DNA of 64,000 nucleotides. Origin: Hungateiclostridiaceae bacterium UBA1305. GTDB lineage: Bacteria; Bacillota; Clostridia; Acetivibrionales; DTU013. A program made the position numbers and the translations under genes. The notes below the pieces were generated by a model. That model did not search any database. It was given only the letters and a program-made list of their open reading frames with translations, and had not been told where the DNA came from. Where the stretch lies: the NCBI GenBank assembly GCA_002307275.1, contig DBTX01000068.1, positions 3,723-67,722 of the forward strand, read 5' to 3'. Every line of letters begins with the position of its first letter. The stretch's first letter is position 1. Below are positions 18,552-28,088 of this stretch, piece by piece.

Positions 18552-18947
18552 TTATCTCTTTGAGAACTGTGGCGCCCTTCTTGCTTTTTTGAGACCGTAT
18601 TTCTTTCTTTCTTTCATTCTCGGGTCTCTTGTAAGGAATCCGGCTTTTTTAAGCACAGGCCTTAATTCTTCATTCAGCTTGAGCAATGCTCTTGAAATAC
18701 CGTGTCTGATAGCGCCTGCCTGGCCAGTGAAGCCACCGCCTGTGACTTTGCACAAGACATCGAATTTTTCTGCTGTATCCGTCAGCACTAATGGCTGCTT
18801 TACGATAACCTTGAGTGTTGCCAGTCCAAAATAATCGTCAAGGGTTCTATCGTTAATAAGAAATTTTCCTTCTCCAGGAACAAGCCTGACTCGTGCTACA
18901 GATTTCTTCCTTCTACCTGTTCCATAATACTGAATTTTAAGTGCCAT
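18552..18947 (-). CDS. rpsI: 30S ribosomal protein S9
   Basis: 131 residues starting [20 protein letters not shown], with the [15 protein letters not shown] block and the basic C-terminal tail ending in FSKR that reaches the P site. It follows rplM by 20 bases, the conserved L13-S9 operon. Confidence 0.98.
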   Translation of the reverse strand: MALKIQYYGTGRRKKSVARVRLVPGEGKFLINDRTLDDYFGLATLKVIVKQPLVLTDTAEKFDVLCKVTGGGFTGQAGAIRHGISRALLKLNEELRPVLKKAGFLTRDPRMKERKKYGLKKARRAPQFSKR

Positions 18948-18967
18948 ATTATTGCTCCTCCCTCCAA

Positions 18968-19402
18968 TTAAACATTAATTTCCAAAATTTCGGGTTTCTG
19001 TGCCTGCTGCTCGTGTTCAGCACCCTTGTAAACCATGAGTTTCCTGTACATTGCACGTCCCAGGCTGTTATGGGGGAGCATTCCCTTTACGGCAAGTTCT
19101 ATTACCTTCTCAGGTGTTTTAGCCATAAGCGTCCTTGCATTTACTTCCTTCATTCCGCCTGGCCAACCTGAATGATGTCTGTAAATCTTCTGATCCAGCT
19201 TGTTGCCGGTCAAAACAACTTTTTCCGCATTAATCACGATTACATGATCACCTGTATCAACATGAGGCGTATAGGTGGGTTTGTTCTTGCCTCTCAATAC
19301 ACTTGCCACTTCACTTGCGAGTCTTCCCAGCGGCTTACCGTCTGCGTCGACTACATACCATTTCCTGTTAACTTCTTCGACTTTTGCCATGAAAGTTTTC
19401 AT
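18968..19402 (-). CDS. rplM: 50S ribosomal protein L13
   Basis: 144 residues; the [20 protein letters not shown]-terminal block and [16 protein letters not shown] near the C terminus identify L13. It is preceded by a promoter and a short hairpin leader that fits L13 autoregulation, and followed by rpsI. Confidence 0.98.
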   Translation of the reverse strand: MKTFMAKVEEVNRKWYVVDADGKPLGRLASEVASVLRGKNKPTYTPHVDTGDHVIVINAEKVVLTGNKLDQKIYRHHSGWPGGMKEVNARTLMAKTPEKVIELAVKGMLPHNSLGRAMYRKLMVYKGAEHEQQAQKPEILEINV

Positions 19403-19447
19403 GTGTTACCTTTCCTCCTTGACTACCCTAACATATATACATATCAT

Positions 19448-19480
19448 ACCGGCCTTAAACACAGCATGAAACTTGCCGGT
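19448..19480 (-). promoter_or_regulatory. Probable L13 leader hairpin
   Basis: Near the predicted 5' end of the rplM transcript, ACCGGC and GCCGGT close a stem around an AAG-TTTCATGCTGTGTTTAAG loop region. Position and pattern fit the L13 leader known in Firmicutes, where L13 is thought to bind its own mRNA. The match is from memory of the family, not a model search. Confidence 0.55.
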
Positions 19481-19497
19481 CTTTTTGGCACTTTTTA

Positions 19498-19527
19498 ATA
19501 ATAATACAGAAAGCTCACCTCTGTCAA
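19498..19527 (-). promoter_or_regulatory. Promoter for rplM-rpsI
   Basis: TTGACA with TATTAT 18 bases downstream on the minus strand (a second TATTAT overlaps at 15). It would start RNA just before the L13 leader hairpin. The rest of the 299-base gap up to truA shows nothing further. Confidence 0.6.
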
Positions 19528-19701
19528 GAGCAAATTACGATAATTTCAATTTATCTCTCATTATCTCTCCTTTATTACCTAAATATACTTATATCTCTGT
19601 GTTAATCGTCCGCCATATCACTTTTTATAAAATCCGTGTTTTCCGAATCTTTTTTCGTTATAACGCATCAGTCCAAAGAAAATTTTCCGAGCCGCTTTCA
19701 G

Positions 19702-20463
19702 TTATACGCCCTGCGTAGTAAAGCTGTCGTCATAATAGACCTCAACGAGATACAAGCCATGGGCAGGGGCTGTCCTGCCCGCCTTCCTCCTGTCAAGAGC
19801 AGTGATCATATCAGGTACGGTGTCCGGGTCCATTTTGCCCTGGCCTACTTCAACAAGCGTACCTGCGATTATGCGCACCATGTTATACAGAAATCCATTT
19901 CCCATTACTGTAAATGTGATCAGCTCGTTATCCCTTTCAACGCAGGCTTGTGTTATTGTCCGGACAGCTGTTTTAACACTTCCCCCTGTCGAACTGAATG
20001 AGGTGAAATCATGCGTACCAATGAAATATGCGGCAGCGCGGTTCATTGCATCAACGTCGAGCGGATAAAAAATATGATACGCTCTATGCCGTAAAAGCGC
20101 CGAGGGGAAGGTGGAATTATAGAAAAGGTAGCGGTATTTTTTCCCTTTCGTACTGAATCGCGAGTGGAAATCAGGGGCAACCTCTTCTGATTTCTTCACT
20201 GTGATGTCCTCGGGCAGCAGTGTATTTAGTGCAAATGCGAACTTATCCGCCGGAATGGTTGTTTCAGTAAAAAAATTGCACACCTGACCAAACGCATGCA
20301 CACCTGTATCAGTCCTGCTTGCGCCTGTAATACTGCTTTTTTCACGCGTTAATTTGCTCACGGCATCCGCTACGATGTCCTGGACTGTCTTTGCATTGAT
20401 CTGGCTTTGCCAGCCGTGATAAACCGTTCCATCATATTCTATTGTAAGCTTGATATTTCTCAT
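19702..20463 (-). CDS. truA: tRNA pseudouridine synthase A
   Basis: Modifies positions 38-40 in the tRNA anticodon arm. 253 residues; LTIEYDGTVYHGWQSQ, the catalytic Asp in ASRTDTGVHAFGQV, and the late GNGFLYNMVRIIAGTL block are all present. It lies in the usual ecfT-truA-rplM order, except that a hexokinase gene is placed between ecfT and truA. Confidence 0.97.
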   Translation of the reverse strand: MRNIKLTIEYDGTVYHGWQSQINAKTVQDIVADAVSKLTREKSSITGASRTDTGVHAFGQVCNFFTETTIPADKFAFALNTLLPEDITVKKSEEVAPDFHSRFSTKGKKYRYLFYNSTFPSALLRHRAYHIFYPLDVDAMNRAAAYFIGTHDFTSFSSTGGSVKTAVRTITQACVERDNELITFTVMGNGFLYNMVRIIAGTLVEVGQGKMDPDTVPDMITALDRRKAGRTAPAHGLYLVEVYYDDSFTTQGV

Positions 20464-20481
20464 ATTCTCTCTTTGAAGCAG

Positions 20482-21795
20482 CTAGTTCAGCAAGCCTGCA
20501 ATGGCAGTGCCGATCAGTGTTCCATTGTCCACCTTCGCGAACTCGCAGTAAATGCCTTTCGCTTCATTCGTATAGGTCTTGATATAGTGATCCAGTTTTG
20601 TCCTGAAAAGCTTCGATTTATAGAAGGTCGAGCCATCAGCGGTAATACAGGCAGGCGCACAGGGATTCCTGCCCTTTCCGGTTTTTTCAAGCACGGCTGT
20701 CAGGCTGAATGCCACATACTTTGCCGCCCTTTCAAGCACACCGTCTATGAGGTGGTAGAGAACGGTCCGATCCTCCTCATTGCCTGAAGCGTTGCAGCAT
20801 ACCGCCAAAGTATTACTTCCGAATGGCCAGAACAGGAAATCATCGATCTCTTTGGATGCCAGGCTTTGAATACGCTCAAACGCAGATGCGAATTTTGATG
20901 TAATTATCCCATCACAAATAGCTTTCTTCAATACCGTATAAATCAGCGCACCTTGGTACGCTCCCGATATCGCCTTTTCAAAAGCATAATCGCCCGGGTT
21001 AACCGTTGTTCTGTCAAGTTCCAGGTCCATTACTCCCCGCGGAGCCTTACTATAACCACCTGACTCCATATTTATCAGCATCGTACCGTCATTATTCCTG
21101 AGTTCGGGAACTTTACCGATGTTTGAACATTTCTCCGCATAACAGATATTCGTACCGGTCCCGAGTATGAAACCGATATAGCTGTCAAAAACCCTTCCCG
21201 GTGATGACGCCTTTCCAGCCAGCAGCGTTGCAACGGTATCGTTGAGAACGATGATGCTCTTCTGCTCTGTGCAGCCACGTTTTCTGAAAACCTTCATGAG
21301 GCTTTCCCCGAGATTTTCGCCCTCCACATCCCTGACCTTCACCTCTTTGGTGAATCTTATCAGCCTGCCATCCCTGTTCGGTAAGATTTCGACGGGATAG
21401 GAAAAACAGAAGCTGATTTTGCTGCTTCTGTGAAGTACAGGTATAATGTAATCCGCCATTGTTTCAAAAAATTCATCCTTGGAGATTTCTCCTTTTGTAC
21501 CCGGCATGGAATAGTTCTGAAAATCTTCTATCACTACTTTGCTATTTTCATCAAAATGGATCACAGCGACCCTGAAGTTGGTACCGCCGGCATCGATTGC
21601 AATGACGGGTTCATTCAGCGGCAATTCCTTTTCAACGCCGATATAGGTCGGGATCATCAACAGTGAAGATGAGCCGTCCAGCCCGCTTTGCATTTCGTTG
21701 GCAAATGTCTGGCAATTCTGCTCAAAGTCTACATTTGCCGCATCCATACCATATTTGCTGAAAAAGCTTTTTACCTTTTCCTTCAAATCACTCAT
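20482..21795 (-). CDS. Hexokinase family protein (eukaryotic-type fold)
   Basis: 437-residue sugar kinase with the two-domain hexokinase layout rather than the short bacterial ROK type. Seen are phosphate-1 IDAGGTNFRVAVIH (about 70-83), the sugar-binding FCFSYPVEI, LNDTVATLLAG with the catalytic Asp, phosphate-2 GFILGTGTNICY, and MESGGYSKAP. It probably phosphorylates glucose or a related hexose with ATP. The ATG at 21795 is six bases behind GGGAGG; a longer frame adds seven residues. It stands within the ecfT-truA operon (36 bases after ecfT, 18 before truA), an unusual neighbourhood. Such kinases are known from some Clostridia but are uncommon in bacteria. Confidence 0.88.
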   Translation of the reverse strand: MSDLKEKVKSFFSKYGMDAANVDFEQNCQTFANEMQSGLDGSSSLLMIPTYIGVEKELPLNEPVIAIDAGGTNFRVAVIHFDENSKVVIEDFQNYSMPGTKGEISKDEFFETMADYIIPVLHRSSKISFCFSYPVEILPNRDGRLIRFTKEVKVRDVEGENLGESLMKVFRKRGCTEQKSIIVLNDTVATLLAGKASSPGRVFDSYIGFILGTGTNICYAEKCSNIGKVPELRNNDGTMLINMESGGYSKAPRGVMDLELDRTTVNPGDYAFEKAISGAYQGALIYTVLKKAICDGIITSKFASAFERIQSLASKEIDDFLFWPFGSNTLAVCCNASGNEEDRTVLYHLIDGVLERAAKYVAFSLTAVLEKTGKGRNPCAPACITADGSTFYKSKLFRTKLDHYIKTYTNEAKGIYCEFAKVDNGTLIGTAIAGLLN

Positions 21796-21831
21796 TGCGA
21801 ACCTCCCACAGTTCAAGTCTTCCTATATTTA

Positions 21832-22635
21832 TTAAAATAACTGCAAAATTAATACGGTGGAGAATATAAGGAACGTTGTCAGTGAGACTGCCAGATCTGC
21901 AGCTGTAAACCTCAGCTGTCTCATTCTGGTCCTTCCCGTACCGCCCCTGTAGCACCTTGCTTCCATAGCCGTGGCCAGTTCGTCGGCCCTTCTGAATGCA
22001 CTTACAAACAGAGGCACCAGCACCGGAACAAAGCTTTTGGCACGCTGTACCAGATTGCCCGTATCAAAATCGGCGCCTCTTGCCGCCTGCGCCTTCATGA
22101 TCTTATCCGTCTCCTCAAGCAGCGTCGGTATGAATCTGAGTGCGATTGACATCATCATTGCAAGCTCATGCGCCGGAATCCCTATCCTCTTGAACGGATT
22201 CAGCAACTTCTCGATACCATCGGTCAGCAGGATCGGCGTAGTGGTGAAGGTCAGCAGTGATCCGCTGATGATGATCAGTGCAAGCCTCGTCGCAAGTTTT
22301 GCAGCTAATATCAGGCCCTCCCAGGTTACATATTTAAGTGGGACAACATCAGAAACAGGTGTTCCGATAGTCGTAAACACATTAACGACGGCAGTGAAGA
22401 CGATTATGAGCAGAAGAGGCTTCAGACCCCTGAGAGTATATTTTAGCGGCACTCCGGATATCTCAACGCTGAGAATGATGAAAGCCGTTACAGCCAAAAA
22501 GGTCCAGAAGGAGTTTAAAAGAAAAATCACCACCATAAATACGAGGGATAATATAATCTTCGTTCTGGGATCAGCCCGGTGTATGACGGAGTCACCGGGT
22601 ATGTACTGGCCTATTGTTATATTATTCATCAGCAT
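21832..22635 (-). CDS. ecfT: Energy-coupling factor transporter transmembrane protein EcfT
   Basis: Membrane hub of group II ECF vitamin/micronutrient transporters, shared by several S components. 267 residues with several hydrophobic helices and the coupling motifs of the Ala-Arg-Gly type, ARGADF at about 190 and MEARCYRGG at about 235, that touch the two ATPases. It overlaps ecfA2 by seven bases. No S component is encoded nearby, as is usual when the module is shared. Confidence 0.95.
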   Translation of the reverse strand: MLMNNITIGQYIPGDSVIHRADPRTKIILSLVFMVVIFLLNSFWTFLAVTAFIILSVEISGVPLKYTLRGLKPLLLIIVFTAVVNVFTTIGTPVSDVVPLKYVTWEGLILAAKLATRLALIIISGSLLTFTTTPILLTDGIEKLLNPFKRIGIPAHELAMMMSIALRFIPTLLEETDKIMKAQAARGADFDTGNLVQRAKSFVPVLVPLFVSAFRRADELATAMEARCYRGGTGRTRMRQLRFTAADLAVSLTTFLIFSTVLILQLF

Positions 22636-23486
22636 TTGCGCACCTTGCCTTTCAGGTGCCTGAGAAGTTCATCCCTCGCTGCAGCTACCGTAAATGCCCT
22701 GTCATCAATCTCTGGAAGAAAATCCTTCAGGCCCTGCATCAGGTATGCCACCTGAGGAGCGGACAAGCCAATTGCTTCAAGCCTTTGAGTATCTGCAAAC
22801 ACTTCTGCCACAGTACCGTCAAGCTCTATCTGACCCTTGTTCATTACAATGACTCTATTGACAAGCCTGGCGATATCCTCCATGCTGTGTGATACAAGAA
22901 TTACAGTTATGCCCAATGTTTCGTGTATTTTTAATATATTGCCGAATATCTCGTCCCGACCTTTCGGATCAAGTCCGGCTGTCGGCTCGTCAAGTATCAG
23001 TATTTCCGGTTTCATGACAAGAACGCCTGCTATCGCGACTCTTCGCTTTTGGCCGCCTGAAAGTTCAAACGGTGATTTTTCAAGAATCCCGGCATCCAGG
23101 CCTACGGCTTCAATTACTCTCATTATTTCGCTGCGGATCTGCTCCTCCGGAATTTTCTGTTTGTAGAGTCCAAAGGCAATATCTTTATATACCGTTTCAT
23201 CAAACAATTGATGCTCGGGATATTGAAATACGACACCAACGTGCCGCCTGAGTTCCTTCAGATTTTTCCCGGCAGTGTCGGCGCCGTTGATCAGGACACG
23301 TCCTGAAGTCGGCTTCAACAGCCCGTTGAAATGCTGTATCAGCGTCGATTTTCCGGAACCGGTATGTCCAATGATCCCGGCGAATTCACCATCATTTATA
23401 GTAAGGTTGATATCCTTCAATGCTGTTTTTTCGAACGGTGTTCCCTGCATATATATATATGAAAGATTTTCTATTATGATCGGCAT
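22629..23486 (-). CDS. ecfA2: Energy-coupling factor transporter ATPase EcfA2
   Basis: ABC ATPase. Walker A GHTGSGKST (about 41-49), signature LSGGQKRRVAIAG, Walker B ILILDEPTAGLDP, H-loop VSHSMED. The signature with RR and the EPTAGLD Walker B match the A2 subunit rather than A1. 285 residues, normal length. It is separated from ecfA1 by a plus-strand methyltransferase gene, so the pair is no longer one transcript; no promoter of its own was recognised in the 309-base upstream gap. Confidence 0.95.
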   Translation of the reverse strand: MPIIIENLSYIYMQGTPFEKTALKDINLTINDGEFAGIIGHTGSGKSTLIQHFNGLLKPTSGRVLINGADTAGKNLKELRRHVGVVFQYPEHQLFDETVYKDIAFGLYKQKIPEEQIRSEIMRVIEAVGLDAGILEKSPFELSGGQKRRVAIAGVLVMKPEILILDEPTAGLDPKGRDEIFGNILKIHETLGITVILVSHSMEDIARLVNRVIVMNKGQIELDGTVAEVFADTQRLEAIGLSAPQVAYLMQGLKDFLPEIDDRAFTVAAARDELLRHLKGKVRKC

Positions 23487-23657
23487 TTACTACTCCCTTA
23501 TCCAATATGTCAACCCCTGGCCGCAGATATGTGACGCTTACCCTGGCGAATGCATCGGACGGCTTTTATGGGTACAATCATATTATAATAATACCGGGGA
23601 TAACTGCAAGCTTTTTTTCTTGTATCCAGTGCGTAGAATTAACAAATTTGAGCCTGC

Positions 23658-23686
23658 TTGTTTCAAAAAATCCCTTATGATATAGT
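23658..23686 (+). promoter_or_regulatory. Promoter for the methyltransferase gene
   Basis: TTGTTT and TATAGT 17 bases apart on the plus strand, 110 bases before the ATG at 23796. Confidence 0.45.
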
Positions 23687-23795
23687 TATGAATAGATTCC
23701 TTTGACAAAGATATCCTATTACAGCATACATATAGCCAAGGCCGTTTTGGGCTACATAACATTTTAATTATTCTGCAGGTCAGGAAGAGGCAATC

Positions 23796-24395
23796 ATGAA
23801 CGAGCATTATTACACAGAACAACCGACATCGGAAATCAAGGAAAAGAATTTCACAGCAGAAATCAATGGCGTTGAACTATCCTTCACATCGGTCAGCGGG
23901 GTTTTCTCGCACGAGAGCAAGGTGGACAGGGCGTCCGAGTTGCTGATCGAGACCTTCAGTCCAACCGGAAAGTCCGTGCTTGACCTCGGCTGCGGATATG
24001 GAGCTGTGGGACTATTTATAAAAGCGCGGTATCAGGGGCAGATCGTCTGCCTTTCAGATATCAATGAAAGAGCGGTGGATTATTCACGGCGGAATGCTTC
24101 GAAGAACAGGCTGGAGGTAAAAGCCGTCAAAAGTGACCTGTATTCTGAATTTGAAGGAACAGCCTTCGATGATATTGTGACTAATCCGCCGATTGCTGCA
24201 GGAAAGACGCTCCTGATACAGCTGATCAATGAAGCATACGACCACCTCAATCCAAAAGGTGCGCTTTGGCTGGTCGCCTTTCACAACAAGGGCGGTTCGA
24301 CATTGAAGGGAATCATGAAGAATCGTTTCGGAAATGTGGAAGATATGGAGAAAAGCGGCGGAATAAGGGTGTATAAGTCAATTCGAATTATCTAA
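23796..24395 (+). CDS. Class I SAM-dependent methyltransferase, RsmC-like
   Basis: 199 residues. The SAM-binding motif I is VLDLGCGYGAVG (about 67-78), the acidic end of strand 2 is LSDINERAVDYS, and motif IV is TNPPIAAG, the NPP(F/Y/I) type of base-amino methyltransferases. It matches the C-terminal half of RsmC, which methylates G1207 of 16S rRNA, and stands alone as in many Firmicutes (YbxB-like). It is on the plus strand between ecfA2 and ecfA1, which are normally adjacent, so it was probably inserted here. A palindromic repeat lies just after its stop. Confidence 0.88.
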   Translation: MNEHYYTEQPTSEIKEKNFTAEINGVELSFTSVSGVFSHESKVDRASELLIETFSPTGKSVLDLGCGYGAVGLFIKARYQGQIVCLSDINERAVDYSRRNASKNRLEVKAVKSDLYSEFEGTAFDDIVTNPPIAAGKTLLIQLINEAYDHLNPKGALWLVAFHNKGGSTLKGIMKNRFGNVEDMEKSGGIRVYKSIRII

Positions 24396-24429
24396 AAACA
24401 TAATATAAAATACAAGGAGAACGGTTCAA

Positions 24430-24563
24430 TACAAAGGGGACGGTCCGAAACCACTGAAAAAGTACTGTTTCTGAAAAAATACCAACGAAGTTATGCGGGT
24501 TTCAAGCATCAAATTTCAGAAATAAGTGACTTTTTCAGCAATCTCGAACCGTCCCCCCTTGTA
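24430..24563. repeat. 134-bp palindromic MITE-like element with GGGGACGG arms
   Basis: Two imperfect inverted arms of about 48 bp start TACAA(A/G)GGGGACGGT(C/T)CGA and share CTGAAAAAGT and TTTCTGAAA blocks. No coding capacity. It lies between the convergent stops of the methyltransferase and ecfA1 and could act as a two-way terminator. Its core word recurs at 25541. Confidence 0.8.
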
Positions 24564-24622
24564 CTTCTATGAATCCATAATCCCAGTAGAGTGCGTTGGA
24601 ATCGTCCTTTATAAAATGAATG

Positions 24623-25507
24623 TTATGATTGCTGCTGGTTAAGGTACATAGTCAGGCACTGTATCGCCTCATCCACTGTGAGGATATCCTGCGGGAAATC
24701 GTAACCTGCTTTGTTCAGTTCATACATTAGTTCTGTCACCTGTGGGACATCAAGTCCCAGGCTTTTTATTTTTTCAACGTCTTTGAAGACTTCCTTTGGA
24801 GTTCCAAGCAATATGCCTTCACCGGAATCGATCACGAGGATTCTGTCGGCTTTACTGGCTTCATCCATATGGTGGGTAATATGAACGATTGTGATGCCCT
24901 CTTCCTTATTCAACTTCCTTAAGATGCACATAACCTCTTTCCTGCCGATTGGATCAAGCATGGCAGTGGCTTCATCAAGCACGATACATTTCGGCTTCAT
25001 GGCCAGGATTCCTGCGATTGCGACCCTTTGCTTCTGTCCACCCGATAGCAGATGAGGAGCATGCTTTTTATATTCCGACAAACCTATCGTTTCAAGTGCT
25101 TCATCTACACGAATCCTGATCTCCAGAGGCGGAACGCCAAGATTTTCCGGGCCGAATGCGACATCCTCTTCAACGACCGTACCGACGATCTGATTGTCGG
25201 GGTTTTGAAAGACCATGCCCGTAGAACTTCTGACATCCCAAAGCTGTTCCTCATTCATCGTATTGATCCCATTGACAATGACGGTCCCGACATCAGGCAG
25301 AAGCAATGCGTTAAACATCTTCGCCAGTGTGGACTTCCCGGAACCATTCCTTCCAAGTATCGCAAGGAATTCGCCCTGTCCGATCGACAGGCTCACATCC
25401 TGCAGTGCAGTTACGTCATGCCGGTCCTCACTATGCGCTTTATATACGTAGCTCACATGATTGACTTCAATTATGTTCTTTTCACCTGACACACCAGCAT
25501 ACCCCAT
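24623..25507 (-). CDS. ecfA1: Energy-coupling factor transporter ATPase EcfA1
   Basis: ABC ATPase partner of EcfA2. Walker [10 protein letters not shown], signature [14 protein letters not shown], Walker [14 protein letters not shown] with the A1-type EATAMLD, and H-loop ITHHMDEA. 294 residues. The ATG at 25507 is preceded by AGGA at eight bases. It follows rplQ in the canonical order. Confidence 0.95.
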   Translation of the reverse strand: MGYAGVSGEKNIIEVNHVSYVYKAHSEDRHDVTALQDVSLSIGQGEFLAILGRNGSGKSTLAKMFNALLLPDVGTVIVNGINTMNEEQLWDVRSSTGMVFQNPDNQIVGTVVEEDVAFGPENLGVPPLEIRIRVDEALETIGLSEYKKHAPHLLSGGQKQRVAIAGILAMKPKCIVLDEATAMLDPIGRKEVMCILRKLNKEEGITIVHITHHMDEASKADRILVIDSGEGILLGTPKEVFKDVEKIKSLGLDVPQVTELMYELNKAGYDFPQDILTVDEAIQCLTMYLNQQQS

Positions 25508-25527
25508 TTCAAGATCCTAAAAGTGGT

Positions 25528-25560
25528 AATTCAAAGCAAGAACCGTCCCCTCTTTGAATT
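25528..25560. repeat. Short palindrome carrying the GGGGACGGTTCT word
   Basis: AATTCAAAG (25528-25536) and CTTTGAATT (25552-25560) flank a core reading GGGGACGGTTCTTG on the minus strand. It is related to the 134-bp element 1 kb away and lies 20 bases upstream of ecfA1. Confidence 0.7.
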
Positions 25561-25621
25561 TAGGTGAGCTTCTCCGGCAATGACTTTGCAGGAGTGTCAC
25601 CTTTCCACATACAAACAAAAT

Positions 25622-25651
25622 TAGGGATTGTACCGTAAACGGCAATCCCTA
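25622..25651 (-). terminator. Intrinsic terminator after rplQ
   Basis: TAGGGATTG and CAATCCCTA form a 9-bp stem followed by ATTTTGTTTG on the minus strand, 33 bases past the rplQ stop. It closes the alpha operon. Confidence 0.75.
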
Positions 25652-25683
25652 TTATTGTAATACAATTTTTAGCCAAGCCTTTA

Positions 25684-26211
25684 TTATTTTGTAAGTTCAA
25701 GTATTGCGGCCTCAGCTGCGTCGCCTCTTCTTGGCCCGAGTCTGTAGATTCTTGTGAATCCGCCGTTGATATCCTTGAATTTAGGTGCGATCTCATCAAA
25801 CAGCTTATCAACAATGTTGATATAGTTGCCTTTTTCATCCTTAATCCTGTATACCCAGTTCATAGCTCTTCTTCTGGCATTTAGTCTTGTGGGGTTGTCA
25901 ACTGTTACCATGTCAGTCTTGATTTCCCTGTCGACTACTGAATACTTCCTGCCATTCTTTGAAGTAGCAGCCTTGGTTAACTTCTTTCCCTTGCTGTCAA
26001 CTTTCACTACGCTGATTTTGATTTGCTTGGACGTTATATTGCCGATTTCCTTGATAGCCATGGCAATGAGCTTCTCAGCAATTGCCGCGACTTCCTTTGC
26101 TCTTGCTTCGGTGGTTTCTATTTTACCGTTCTGAAGTAACGCAGTAACCTGACTTTTAAGCATCGCTTTTCTCTGATCGGTTGCACGTCCCAACTTCCTC
26201 TGTGTTGGCAT
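25684..26211 (-). CDS. rplQ: 50S ribosomal protein L17, long form
   Basis: Starts with the typical [22 protein letters not shown]. At 175 residues it is about 55 longer than usual: extra sequence at about 60-115 precedes the normal C-terminal [17 protein letters not shown]. Lys/Arg-rich character is kept throughout, so the insert is probably part of the mature ribosome. It ends the rpsM-rpsK-rpsD-rpoA-rplQ operon. Confidence 0.96.
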   Translation of the reverse strand: MPTQRKLGRATDQRKAMLKSQVTALLQNGKIETTEARAKEVAAIAEKLIAMAIKEIGNITSKQIKISVVKVDSKGKKLTKAATSKNGRKYSVVDREIKTDMVTVDNPTRLNARRRAMNWVYRIKDEKGNYINIVDKLFDEIAPKFKDINGGFTRIYRLGPRRGDAAEAAILELTK

Positions 26212-26238
26212 TTTAACTTTACCTCCCTAAAAACTTTT

Positions 26239-27186
26239 TCAATCCTCGCTTGGTGCGAGTGACAATGAAAGGGCATGAAGCTTCTGGAGTACTTCTTCAA
26301 GTGACTTTCTACCCAGGTTTCTTACCTTCATCATGTCTTCTTCAGTCCTGTTGGTTAAATCCTCAACAGTATTGATACCGGCTCTTTTCAAGCAATTATA
26401 TGATCTAACGGAAAGGTCAAGTTCCTCTATTGTCATTTCGAGGACCTTTTCCTTTTTGGTTTCTTCCTTCTCAACCATTATTTCCGTATGCTTTGCGTGA
26501 TCCGAAAGGTCTATGAACAGGTTAAGATGTTCGCTCAATATCTTTGCTCCGAGGCTTATGGCTTCATCCGGCTTTATACTGCCGTTCGTCCAGACTTCAA
26601 GAGTAAGCTTGTCGTAATCTGTAACCTGACCTACACGGGTATTTTCCACCGTATAGTTTACTTTCCTTACAGGCGTATATATTGAATCAACAGGTATTAT
26701 TCCTATTGGTTGTCCTGTCTGCTTGTTTTTTTCCGCCGGTATGTACCCTCTGTTCTTATTGAGTACCAGTTCCATGTAAAACCTGTGTTCCCCGTTCAAT
26801 GTACAGATATGAAGATCCGGATTGAGTATTTCCACATCGGAATCCGCCTTGATATCCCCTGCTGTAACAGCGCCTTCACCATCCGCATCGACATAAACGA
26901 TCTTCGGTCCGTCACTGAAAAGCTTCATCGACAGGTTCTTTACGTTGAGAATGATTTCAGTAACATCCTCGATAACACCAGGGACAATAGAGAACTCATG
27001 AAGTACTCCATCAACCTTGATTGAGGTCACTGCCACGCCTGGCAGAGAAGACAAAAGTATTCTTCTGAGGGAATTCCCCAAAGTGATACCATAGCCTCTT
27101 TCCAGTGGTTCAATAACAAACTTTCCGTAGCCGTTGTCTTCCGTAGACTGTACACATTCGATTTTTGGTTTTTCTATTTCGATCAA
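26239..27186 (-). CDS. rpoA: RNA polymerase subunit alpha
   Basis: 315 residues. The N-terminal domain has the assembly motif [15 protein letters not shown]; the C-terminal DNA-binding domain includes [20 protein letters not shown] and [14 protein letters not shown]. The TTG at 27186, seven bases after GGAGG, gives the standard (M)IEIEKPKIE start; a longer frame adds eight residues that include the ribosome site itself. Confidence 0.97.
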   Translation of the reverse strand: MIEIEKPKIECVQSTEDNGYGKFVIEPLERGYGITLGNSLRRILLSSLPGVAVTSIKVDGVLHEFSIVPGVIEDVTEIILNVKNLSMKLFSDGPKIVYVDADGEGAVTAGDIKADSDVEILNPDLHICTLNGEHRFYMELVLNKNRGYIPAEKNKQTGQPIGIIPVDSIYTPVRKVNYTVENTRVGQVTDYDKLTLEVWTNGSIKPDEAISLGAKILSEHLNLFIDLSDHAKHTEIMVEKEETKKEKVLEMTIEELDLSVRSYNCLKRAGINTVEDLTNRTEEDMMKVRNLGRKSLEEVLQKLHALSLSLAPSED

Positions 27187-27315
27187 CAAAAACCCTCCCT
27201 TAACTGGCAATTTTGTTTATATGAGGGCAACTGATTCGCAATCCTTATATCATATTCAGTACTTGCCATTTAATACCCTGCTGCTAAATTCTGCGGTATA
27301 GTCAGTTGCTTGCCT

Positions 27316-27400
27316 GGCCATGAGGAGCGGAACTTTGGTCGCGCTCCTTCTGGCCTTGTTAACTGGTCATTACCGATGGACATCGTTTCGCAGCTGCGAA
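27316..27400 (-). other. Structured gap between rpsD and rpoA
   Basis: The 256-base gap between the rpsD stop and rpoA start holds a long hairpin at 27316-27355 (GGCCA...AAGGAGCG with CGCTCC...TGGCC on the minus strand) and a perfect 14-bp palindrome TTCGCAGCTGCGAA at 27387-27400. No T run follows. It may be a regulatory mRNA structure or processing site. Confidence 0.45.
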
Positions 27401-27442
27401 GCCGAGTCCCGATTCAGGTATAAATAGAGCGGTACTTTCCTA

Positions 27443-28069
27443 CTACTTGGAATACAATTCAACAATGAGATGTTCTCTGATCGGAAGATCGATCTCTTCC
27501 CTTGCAGGAAGCGACACAACCTTGCCGCTAAGATTCTCAGCATCAAATTCCAGCCATTTCGGGACTACCTTGCCGCCTGCAATTTCAACAATAGATTTTA
27601 CTTTCTCAGAACTCTTGAATTTGTCCTTTATAGCGACGATATCACCGGGTTCAAGAAGTATGGAAGGTATATTTACCTTCTTGCCATTGACTGTGAAATG
27701 TGCGTGTGTGACAAGCTGTCTTGCCTCAGGTCTTGATGTTGCAAGACCAAGTCTGTATACAACATTGTCCAACCTGCTTTCAAGTATCTTCAAGAGGTTT
27801 TCACCAGTAATACCCTTTTGCTTGACAGCCATTCCGAAGTAACCTCTGAACTGGCTTTCAAGAATTCCGTAGAACCTTCTTGCTTTCTGCTTTTCACGCA
27901 GCTGAATACCGTATTCTGACATTTTCTTTTTTTGTTGTCCATGTTGTCCTGGAGCATATGCTCTTTTAGACACAGCACATTTGTTCGTATAGCACCTTTC
28001 GCCTTTGAGGAAGAGCTTTTCGCCTTCTCTGCGGCAAAGCCTGCAAGATGCATCAGTATATCTTGCCAT
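27443..28069 (-). CDS. rpsD: 30S ribosomal protein S4
   Basis: 208 residues with an N-terminal four-cysteine zinc motif (CRLCRREG...C near 9-31) and the S4 RNA-binding domain ([27 protein letters not shown]). It sits inside the alpha operon between rpsK and rpoA. In Bacillus S4 represses its own synthesis. Confidence 0.98.
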   Translation of the reverse strand: MARYTDASCRLCRREGEKLFLKGERCYTNKCAVSKRAYAPGQHGQQKKKMSEYGIQLREKQKARRFYGILESQFRGYFGMAVKQKGITGENLLKILESRLDNVVYRLGLATSRPEARQLVTHAHFTVNGKKVNIPSILLEPGDIVAIKDKFKSSEKVKSIVEIAGGKVVPKWLEFDAENLSGKVVSLPAREEIDLPIREHLIVELYSK

Positions 28070-28088
28070 CTATTCTAACACCTCCATA

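Noticed and set aside
23583..23822. 79-codon minus-strand frame upstream of ecfA2
   Set aside because: It overlaps the methyltransferase promoter and start, has no ribosome site and no recognisable sequence.
24430..24563. Full insertion sequence
   Set aside because: The element has inverted arms but is 134 bp with no transposase, so it is called a repeat only.
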